Of a stretch of 64,000 nt of DNA, positions 57,847-64,000 are shown in pieces (the stretch's first letter is position 1; every line of letters starts with the position of its first letter). Under the pieces are notes generated by a model that saw only the letters and a program-made list of their open reading frames with translations, was not told the DNA's origin and ran no database searches. The DNA lies in assembly GCA_023381565.1 (NCBI GenBank), contig JAMCRR010000197.1, positions 20,811 to 84,810 on the forward strand, in the 5' to 3' direction. The DNA comes from Chloroflexota bacterium. Lineage in GTDB: Bacteria > Chloroflexota > Anaerolineae > Anaerolineales > Anaerolineaceae. The translations under genes were made by a program, and so were the position numbers.

Positions 57847-60800
57847 TCAGTGGGGGTGGATTTGAGATCTGTGCAGGACCAGTAAAGTAATGTCATCCGA
57901 GGGTGGGGCATCACCGGAAAATTCGGTGTTGGATCGGTCGAGGATCCCTGCCAGCTCTTGGGCAGTCTGCGCAGGCCTCGATTGGATCGCTTCTAATAAT
58001 CTTTCTTCCCCGAAGATCTCCCCTTCTGGGGAAAAAGCCTCGGTGATACCATCGGTATAAAGCACGAGGCTATCTCCCGGTGATAAAACCACCCGGTGAT
58101 CTTCCAGGTTTATCTCCTTAAATACCGCCAGCGCAGTGCCCCCTTTTGCCAGATGCTCGGACTGGTTGGTTCCTGACTTCACGAGCAGGGGGATATTATG
58201 GCCGGCGTTGGCATATAGCACGCTGCCATCCTTCAGGGATACGATGGCGTAGATAGCTGTCACAAACATGGCGTACTGCGAATCCATCAAGAGCAGGTCG
58301 TTTACCCGCTTTAATACTTTCGCCGGAGAAGAGATTTCCTGGGCGGCAGCGCGGATCAGTGTGCGAGTAACGGTCATGTACAATGCCGCCGGCATCCCCT
58401 TATCCGACACATCGGCGATCACCAACCCTAATTTCCTCCCTGGCAGATGAAACACGTCGTAAAAGTCGCCGCCCACCTGCCGTGCAGGCCGCCAGCGCAC
58501 GTCCATCTCCCACCCACCTATCGAAGGAAGCTTCCCCGGTAAAAAGGCTTGCTGGATCTCTCGCGCCAGTTGGAACTCGCGTTCCAGCCGCTCATGCTCC
58601 ACGACCTCCTTATTAAACCGGTCGTTCTGGATTGCCAGAGAGATTTGTTGGGTAACTCCGTGGATGATCTCGACACGCCGCTCGCGAAACGCAGGCGCCA
58701 CCCCAGATTCCTGGGTAAGAAGAACACCGTATACGTCACCCTTGACAGATAATGGGAAACCCATCACTAAACTTCCGGATTTTTCCAGGAGTGGATTAGT
58801 GTCGCTCTGAGAGCTCGCCTGAGGGATCAACGAGAGCCAGCGGTCAGGTGATAGAGCCTCTTCAGTCTGGCACACAACCAGATCATCACTGTCTTTCACC
58901 CCATCCAATAGTGGGTACTCCCCCGTAGAATAAGCTCGTGAAGAAAACAGAGCATCGATCTCCCACGTACCCGGGTAGATTTCTCCCAAGTGGAATACCT
59001 GGCGGCGCTCGTCCCACAGATAGATAACGCTGCAGTCGATCCCGATCAGTATTGGTAGGGTTTGCAAAATTGAGGCCAGGATGTCTTCGAGCTCATTCGA
59101 GCTTACCACCGTCTGGGCGACCTGCAGCAGCACGGCTGTGACGTAGGCTTCTTCCTGTTTTGCTTCCAGGAGGTGGATATTCTCTACCCCAACCGCGGCC
59201 TGCTGAGCAATACCTTGTAAAACAGCCAGGCGCTCATCAACAATCGTATTGGCGCCTTCGGGGGTGGGTTGTTCTTTGAGATGTTCGATCAGAAATGCCC
59301 CCAGGACTTCATTGTGAGTGAGAAGGGGCAGGAGGACGAAAACGTAGTTATCCTGAACGCAGGAGACTGAACCGGCTAATCGCAGCTCCTGCTGGCAATC
59401 CTGAATAAAGACAGGCTGCTTGCCGAAGCGGACCTCGTCGAAAGCCAGAGCTTCGCCAGGCTTGATCGGATGGAGGCGCAAATCAGCCTGGTACTCGGCA
59501 TCGATGCCGTGCGCCGCGGCGAGCTGGTACCTTTCGGAGCCTGGATCCCATAGGAAGAACGCGCAACCTTTGACGCCCACCAGCATGGGGGTCAGGCGGG
59601 CGATCGTATTGAGAAGCTCGTTGACTGAAGAAAGCGATTGGGTAGCCTCAGACACTTGAAGCATGACGGTAGCAACCCAGGCTTGATCCTGGGCAGTATC
59701 ATACAATTTGGCATTGTCGATGGCGACCGCAGCGTAGCTGGCGAATGCAGCCGTCATCTTCTGCGCTTCGCTGCCGTAGCGACCCGAGGTGGGGTGAGCC
59801 AGAGCCATCACGCCCAGACGCCGGTCGCCAACCCGTAACGGGGCGCCAATCGATGAGTAAGCGGGAGGGTAGCTTAAAGCTCTTCCCAAGGGACCGGGTT
59901 GGTCTTCACCTGGTCGAATGATCGGCTGGTCGCTGTAAAACGTTTTGCTCAGCCAATAATCCTTGCCCGGTATCATGCTGCGGATATCGTTTATCCGCTG
60001 GCTATCGCGCCCGTGAATAGCCGCCAGGTAAAGGGAGGGTTCACCAGAAACTGAAGGCGATGTCCCTTCATCGATGAGCCAGATGGCAGCCACGTCGCAG
60101 GGCAGGTTGCGGTCCAGCTCGGTCAGGATCGCTTCCAGCATCTGGTCCAGGGTCACGCCAGATGAAAGCAAACCGGCGATATCTCTCAGGCTATCTGCCA
60201 CCTGCCGCCGCCAGCTCTCAGAGTAGTACAGGAAGGCGTTGCGGACGGCCACAGCGATGGTGTCTGCCAGCGCTTCAAATAACGAGCGGGCATCGTCGTC
60301 GAAAGCGTTGTATTGATCGCTCTGCACGTCCATCACACCCAAAACATCATCCCCGAAAAGCAGGGGGACGGCGAGTTCAGAGCGGGTTTCGAGCGGTAGC
60401 AGTGGGGAAGGGAGGTAAAGCGGTTCCTTTTCTATGTCGTTCGCCACGACCGTCTTTCCCGTGCGAGCCACCCAGGGGATCACCCCCTGAGGAGCGTCCA
60501 GGTCGTACGTAAGACCCTGCTCGCGAAATGCCTGGCTACGCTTTCCGCTGCCGGCCTGGTAGATCACCTTCCTGCGGCCGGGGTGTACGGTAAAAATGTG
60601 CACGAACGGGTAGCCGAAACGCTTGTGCAGCAGTGTAACGATCTCATCCAACAGCTGATCCAGGTCTAGAATGGAGGTAATTGCCCGGCTGACCTCGGAG
60701 ACCGCGGCAATCTGGTCAGTTCTCCTCTTTAGATTATCATAAAGGCGCGCTCCTTCGACGGCAACGGCGATGTTATCCGCTAAGACCTGTAAAACCATGC

Positions 60801-61719
60801 GGTCGATCTCGTGGAAGGCGTTGAGCCGGTTATTCTGGATATCCAGGACACCTAAAACGCGGTTCTCGATTTTCAGGGGCAGGGCATATTCCGACTGGGT
60901 TTCAGGAAGGGAATCTACGTAATGGTAGCGCGGTTCGAGGCGGACGTCGGCAGCCAGGATCTCTTCTCCCGTTGCAGCTACCTGTCCAACAATCCCCTCG
61001 CCCAGGCAGATCGTAAATTCGGGCACATCGCTGTGCTGGTGATTTTCGGCGTTAGAACCCGCGCTGGCACGGAAACGCAAGCAGCCCTGTTTAATCTCGA
61101 GGGTGAAGATACCTACATAATAAAACTTGAACGTATCCTGGATCAGAGTTGTCACTTGCCGGGAAAGCTCGCTTAAATCGAGAATGTTGGCAATGTGCGC
61201 GCTAACCGAGCGGACGAGGGAGAGTTGCTCGAGGCGCCAATTCTTGATCGCTACCTGGTGAGTGACTGACAGCACCTCAGAAATATATTTAATCGCCTCC
61301 GAAATAAAGCCAATTTCTTCTTGGGAAAAAACGGGACCACCCGAACGAGTAACTTCTAATGCTCCGATCGGCGTATCTTGAGCCAGCAGGGGGATCGCCA
61401 TGGTGACTACCCGCTGCTTCGAATCCAGATCCTCCTGCCCGGTTTTCATCCAGGAGAGCTGGATCTGGCGGGTTTCGTAGGCTTGCTTCATCAAGATCGA
61501 AGCAGTATCCCCCGAAACGCGGTCGATTTTCTCCACTCCGGGCAAGATGAAAGCCGTGTCAGCGAAGCAAAGCATCACCTGGCAACCGAACAATGCTGAC
61601 AGCTCACGAACGATGAAATCGCGTTGGGCTGCGGTCGACGGCAATCCGATCAACCGGGAGCTGATCTCCAGCAGTTGTTTCCATAGGGAAAGGCGTTCGG
61701 GCGGAAACCGATCTTTCAA
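57847..61719 (-). CDS. SpoIIE-type PP2C phosphatase with six GAF domains
   Basis: This is a very large (1290 residues) cytoplasmic sensor phosphatase. Six GAF-type repeats are recognisable by their opening helices, at about residues 10, 175, 345, 505, 685 and 860 (SLVRSVSAHIANILDLSEL, AAVSEVSRAITSILDLDQL, DSLRDIAGLLSSGVTLDQM and so on). A linker helix EFQLAREIQQAFLPGKLPSI leads to the SpoIIE domain with ARQVGGDFYDVFHL, GLVIADVSDKGMPAALYM, YANAGHNIPLLV, LVLYTDGITEA and DDITLLVLHR, so the metal-binding Asp residues are intact. It overlaps the HATPase gene by four bases. It should dephosphorylate the STAS protein of the same operon. Confidence 0.93.
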   Translation of the reverse strand: MKDRFPPERLSLWKQLLEISSRLIGLPSTAAQRDFIVRELSALFGCQVMLCFADTAFILPGVEKIDRVSGDTASILMKQAYETRQIQLSWMKTGQEDLDSKQRVVTMAIPLLAQDTPIGALEVTRSGGPVFSQEEIGFISEAIKYISEVLSVTHQVAIKNWRLEQLSLVRSVSAHIANILDLSELSRQVTTLIQDTFKFYYVGIFTLEIKQGCLRFRASAGSNAENHQHSDVPEFTICLGEGIVGQVAATGEEILAADVRLEPRYHYVDSLPETQSEYALPLKIENRVLGVLDIQNNRLNAFHEIDRMVLQVLADNIAVAVEGARLYDNLKRRTDQIAAVSEVSRAITSILDLDQLLDEIVTLLHKRFGYPFVHIFTVHPGRRKVIYQAGSGKRSQAFREQGLTYDLDAPQGVIPWVARTGKTVVANDIEKEPLYLPSPLLPLETRSELAVPLLFGDDVLGVMDVQSDQYNAFDDDARSLFEALADTIAVAVRNAFLYYSESWRRQVADSLRDIAGLLSSGVTLDQMLEAILTELDRNLPCDVAAIWLIDEGTSPSVSGEPSLYLAAIHGRDSQRINDIRSMIPGKDYWLSKTFYSDQPIIRPGEDQPGPLGRALSYPPAYSSIGAPLRVGDRRLGVMALAHPTSGRYGSEAQKMTAAFASYAAVAIDNAKLYDTAQDQAWVATVMLQVSEATQSLSSVNELLNTIARLTPMLVGVKGCAFFLWDPGSERYQLAAAHGIDAEYQADLRLHPIKPGEALAFDEVRFGKQPVFIQDCQQELRLAGSVSCVQDNYVFVLLPLLTHNEVLGAFLIEHLKEQPTPEGANTIVDERLAVLQGIAQQAAVGVENIHLLEAKQEEAYVTAVLLQVAQTVVSSNELEDILASILQTLPILIGIDCSVIYLWDERRQVFHLGEIYPGTWEIDALFSSRAYSTGEYPLLDGVKDSDDLVVCQTEEALSPDRWLSLIPQASSQSDTNPLLEKSGSLVMGFPLSVKGDVYGVLLTQESGVAPAFRERRVEIIHGVTQQISLAIQNDRFNKEVVEHERLEREFQLAREIQQAFLPGKLPSIGGWEMDVRWRPARQVGGDFYDVFHLPGRKLGLVIADVSDKGMPAALYMTVTRTLIRAAAQEISSPAKVLKRVNDLLLMDSQYAMFVTAIYAIVSLKDGSVLYANAGHNIPLLVKSGTNQSEHLAKGGTALAVFKEINLEDHRVVLSPGDSLVLYTDGITEAFSPEGEIFGEERLLEAIQSRPAQTAQELAGILDRSNTEFSGDAPPSDDITLLVLHRSQIHPH

Positions 61720-62132
61720 GATATCCTTTTCCTTTTTATCAGGATCAACTGGTTGCCGGAATTTGCAGATGAATCAAAATGGATTTCATCCATCAATTTC
61801 TGGATAAAGTAAAGACCTAAACCTCCCTCTTTGCGATGCGATAAATCGGCATGAAGGTTTGGGGGAGGCACGCAGCGCGGGTCGAAAGGGAGCCCGTGGT
61901 CAACCAGGGTTATGGTCAAACCGCTTTCATCGGGACAGACCGTACAAAAGATGCTGCCTTTTCCCTCCCCGCCGTAGGCATGCTCGATGATATTGGAACA
62001 TGCCTCTTCCACGGCGATTCGTACGGAATAGATATCGTCTTCATTCAGGCCGGCCAGTTCAGCGCCTTGCCTGACAAATTCATCGATCCTGGCCAGGTTC
62101 TCAAAGCGGCCTGGAAAAGTGGAGCTCGCCAT
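61716..62132 (-). CDS. RsbW-type anti-sigma factor serine kinase
   Basis: This 138-residue GHKL/HATPase_c protein has the N-box AVEEACSNIIEHAYGGEG, the G1-like VDHGLPFDP and the G2 segment KEGGLGLYFIQKLMDE. It would phosphorylate the STAS antagonist and bind a sigma factor or another partner. It lies between the STAS gene (24 bases) and the six-GAF phosphatase (four-base overlap), giving a complete partner-switching set. No sigma factor gene is next to it, so its client is elsewhere. Confidence 0.92.
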   Translation of the reverse strand: MASSTFPGRFENLARIDEFVRQGAELAGLNEDDIYSVRIAVEEACSNIIEHAYGGEGKGSIFCTVCPDESGLTITLVDHGLPFDPRCVPPPNLHADLSHRKEGGLGLYFIQKLMDEIHFDSSANSGNQLILIKRKRIS

Positions 62133-62156
62133 GCGTAATGAATGCTTATGAAAAGG

Positions 62157-62492
62157 TTAGAAATACCCTACTGCGGCGGTAACGTCGTCAAATGTCCTGA
62201 AAAATGGGACAAACCCGGCTAGATCGAGCGTTGAATAGATGCGAGCAGGGACGCATGCCAGGACAATCTCGCCGCGGTTGTAGCGCTTGGAGGTTTTTTG
62301 AGCGTTCACCAAAACCCACAACCCCGAGCTGGATATGAAATCAACCGCGGCCATATCAAAGACAATTTTATAACGTCCATTTTTTTGGATGTTATTAAAA
62401 GTTTCCGCCAGTTGAGAGGAAGTGGCGCTATCGATCCGGCCGGTAACTTTTACGAGATCGCTGCGTTTGAATGAATTGGTAATGATTTCCAT
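62157..62492 (-). CDS. STAS-domain anti-sigma factor antagonist (RsbV-like)
   Basis: This 111-residue single STAS domain has KVTGRIDSATSSQLAETF and KIVFDMAAVDFISSSGLWVLV. The conserved phosphoryl-accepting Ser is probably S55 in ISSSGL. AGGAGGG precedes the ATG and a minus-strand TATAAT (62552-62547) lies about 55 bases upstream. It is the first gene of the partner-switch operon: unphosphorylated it would sequester the kinase, and the phosphatase would reset it. Confidence 0.93.
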   Translation of the reverse strand: MEIITNSFKRSDLVKVTGRIDSATSSQLAETFNNIQKNGRYKIVFDMAAVDFISSSGLWVLVNAQKTSKRYNRGEIVLACVPARIYSTLDLAGFVPFFRTFDDVTAAVGYF

Positions 62493-62546
62493 CTGAAACC
62501 CTCCTGATGCTAGGATATGTTCACCAGCAGATTGCTTATCAATGGA

Positions 62547-62552
62547 ATTATA
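62547..62552 (-). promoter_or_regulatory. -10 element for the partner-switch operon
   Basis: TATAAT on the minus strand about 55 bases before the STAS gene. No recognisable -35 lies 16-18 bases further, so an alternative sigma factor or activator may be involved. Confidence 0.35.
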
Positions 62553-62595
62553 ACATTACCCTCTATACGACTGCTGTCTCTTGATCCGCAAAATA

Positions 62596-62640
62596 CCGCC
62601 ATAGACCGATCCAGTGTGTCTTGCAGACGGCCTATGGCGG
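62596..62640 (-). terminator. strong inverted repeat after the GNAT gene
   Basis: CCGCCATAG (62596-62604) pairs with CTATGGCGG (62632-62640), and after one mismatch CCG pairs with CGG, giving a 12-bp stem with a 19-base loop. On the minus strand it begins 24 bases after the GNAT stop and is followed by TATTTT, so it is a likely terminator. Confidence 0.65.
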
Positions 62641-62663
62641 GAGCAAATAATTGTGATTTGAGA

Positions 62664-63389
62664 TTAGAGAGTTACCTGATCCGGCACCCGGAAGACCTCA
62701 TTCCGCTTGCGGACCTCATCCGTAACATTGAAATTGAAGTCGGCGCCAATCATCTGGCGGGTGAAGTTTTTCAGGGATGTGTTCCAATGCCTCTTGGTGA
62801 CATAGTAGACGCGGGCGCCCCCGAGTTCGTGCTGGTATTCAGGCCATGGGTAAGTAGGTTGGGCCATTTCAAGACCGGCCATTCTCCAGCCATTGTAGCT
62901 CTCAAATGTAGACCACCACTCCTTGCAACCCAGGGTCTCGAGGGCGTAGAAGCTCTTCGCATAATACATGGCGTAGCCAATGCGTCCGCCACGGGCGAAG
63001 GTCATCGTGTGCAGGCTAATGGCAATGTCTTCATTCATCACGCGGCCGTTAGCGAACCCGGCCAGCATTCCATCGAATAAGCCGATCAGGGTGAAGGGAT
63101 CTTTGACGCGTTTGCGCTGCCATCCCAATATTTCGGCATACACGCGAGCACCGACGATGTCATAGAAATCGTGATCGCAATCCATCACCTTCTTCATGTA
63201 CTCTAGTAGCAACGGGACGTCGTCCAGTCGGGCTTCGCGAATGTACAACACCCGCCCATCCTTGAGGGTGATCATCGCTTCGGGCCATGGTTTCAAATCC
63301 ATCGGCGGAGCTTGAAGCAAAGGTTCGATTTCACGTACATCCAGGGTGATCTGTTCTTGCGATACTTTTTCTGGGGGATCTAGTTTCAT
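62664..63389 (-). CDS. GNAT-like N-acetyltransferase domain protein
   Basis: This 241-residue protein has a GNAT-type core: DGRVLYIREARLDDVPLLLEYMK at the start of the fold, FTLIGLFDGMLAGFANGR, and an acetyl-CoA-loop-like region around GGRIGYAMYYAKSFYALETLG. The C-terminal 70 residues are atypical, rich in Trp and Tyr (YPWPEYQHELGGARVYYV). AAGGAG lies upstream of the ATG. It is a lone gene with a terminator after it. Substrate unknown; a degenerate acetyltransferase is possible. Confidence 0.7.
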   Translation of the reverse strand: MKLDPPEKVSQEQITLDVREIEPLLQAPPMDLKPWPEAMITLKDGRVLYIREARLDDVPLLLEYMKKVMDCDHDFYDIVGARVYAEILGWQRKRVKDPFTLIGLFDGMLAGFANGRVMNEDIAISLHTMTFARGGRIGYAMYYAKSFYALETLGCKEWWSTFESYNGWRMAGLEMAQPTYPWPEYQHELGGARVYYVTKRHWNTSLKNFTRQMIGADFNFNVTDEVRKRNEVFRVPDQVTL

Positions 63390-64000
63390 TCCTGCGGCTC
63401 CTTTTGGGTATCTATTCGATTAAAGATTGATCCAGCTCATAAAAAGCCCGAGCAACAACCCTCTGATTGTTACCCATGGGAACGACCTGCGTGTAGCTGT
63501 ACGTGTCGAAATAAATCGGGCGTTGGAAACCGGTTCAACTGATTATACCCCGAGTTATCAACCGGCTTTATCCGGGTTGGCAGTGCTTATGACATTTGTC
63601 TGAGAAATAAATCACACAGCACAATTGTGAAATGATTGACACGAGGTTAAACTGATGCTATACTCACTTTTGAAGCTTGCGGCAGCAAGTTTTTCGTCCC
63701 AAATTTCCGTGAGATTATTGACATCGGTATATCTAGATCAATTTGCTGAAACCAATGCTCGTGAATAAGGTCGGGGTTAATACTCTTACCCATGAGAAGT
63801 ACTGGTAACATGCGTCAGAGAATATTTCTGAAGCCGCATCAATTAATCCCGCCTCAACGATATGAATGATCTCCCCTGTCAAGATACCATGGCTGGACAG
63901 GCAGATTTATTTTTTTACTCCCTTATTTGTATACCTAATAGTATAAAAAATTAGTTCGATCAAGCAATAATAGTGGGACCACGGCTTTATTCGAACATTT
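63390..64000. other. 611-base terminal non-coding region
   Basis: No ORF with coding character was seen on either strand. The region holds a rightward promoter and hairpin (next entry), and an AT-rich end (from about 63906) with an ATAC-CTAATA-GTAT near-palindrome. It may be the upstream control region of a gene starting beyond the window. Confidence 0.5.
63636..63694 (+). promoter_or_regulatory. near-consensus promoter followed by terminator-like hairpin
   Basis: TTGACA (63636-63641), a 17-base spacer and TATACT (63659-63664). Only about 12 bases after the -10 begins the hairpin CTTGC-GGCA-GCAAG (63676-63689), followed by TTTTT (63690-63694). The initial transcript would be only about 25 bases if the hairpin ends transcription. 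Confidence 0.6.

Noticed and set aside
1-64000. Prophage, integrative element or defence island
   Set aside because: No integrase, transposase, phage structural, restriction or toxin-antitoxin genes were recognised anywhere in the window.

Overview
The window looks like a chromosomal segment of a Chloroflexota bacterium, probably class Anaerolineae. This is inferred from the mix of families: MalT-like regulators with a bacterial transcriptional activation domain, a DUF5317 membrane protein, phosphatases carrying many GAF domains, and lipoproteins and anchored proteins with long Pro/Thr/Ser/Ala linkers. No rRNA, tRNA, CRISPR array, integrase or transposase was seen. Genes are dense and mostly in short operons.

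Layout. 1-10.3 kb (+): a catabolic-looking set with a frameshifted GHL6-type glycoside hydrolase, a family 5 solute-binding lipoprotein, a serine beta-lactamase-fold hydrolase, a uroporphyrinogen-decarboxylase-like protein, a CocE/NonD hydrolase and an FGGY sugar kinase. 10.3-14.6 kb (+): alpha/beta hydrolase, a membrane-anchored MurF, Ddl and OsmC. 14.8-18.7 kb: D-lyxose isomerase-like cupin (+), then DUF362 lipoprotein, phosphodiester glycosidase and CDF-like membrane protein (-). 18.9-23 kb (-): an operon of HTH regulator, radical SAM/SPASM protein and protoporphyrinogen oxidase, plus a redoxin-fold protein lacking the peroxidatic Cys. 23-25 kb (-): GH20 hexosaminidase. 25.2-34.6 kb (+): pseudo-PP2C/FecR membrane protein, GT2, methyltransferase, GT4, a polytopic membrane protein, an S41 protease lacking its Lys, a HEAT protein and a NarL-type regulator. 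35-41.7 kb (+): GT4-toroid fusion, GH130, PIG-L deacetylase, GT4 and GH100-like hydrolase. 41.8-44.1 kb (+): anchored VWA protein.

44.2-49.8 kb (-) holds the most unusual locus: a 1077-residue STAND/TPR/BTAD regulator, then a promoter region with two families of tandem repeats, then a 47-residue membrane peptide, DUF5317, a 94-residue leader-like protein and a GAF-HD-GYP protein. 49.9-51.6 kb (+): ParB-like/double universal stress protein. 51.6-57 kb (-): a complete branched-chain amino acid type ABC transporter (livJ-H-M-G-F order). 57.4 kb (+): small membrane protein. 57.8-62.5 kb (-): a partner-switching module (STAS antagonist, HATPase anti-sigma kinase, six-GAF SpoIIE phosphatase). 62.7-63.4 kb (-): GNAT-like protein. 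The last 600 bases hold no gene, but do hold a near-consensus promoter followed at once by a terminator-like hairpin.

The main functional threads are carbohydrate uptake and turnover, envelope and glycan synthesis, and stress or second-messenger signalling. All assignments come from reading motifs by eye; none was checked by database search.
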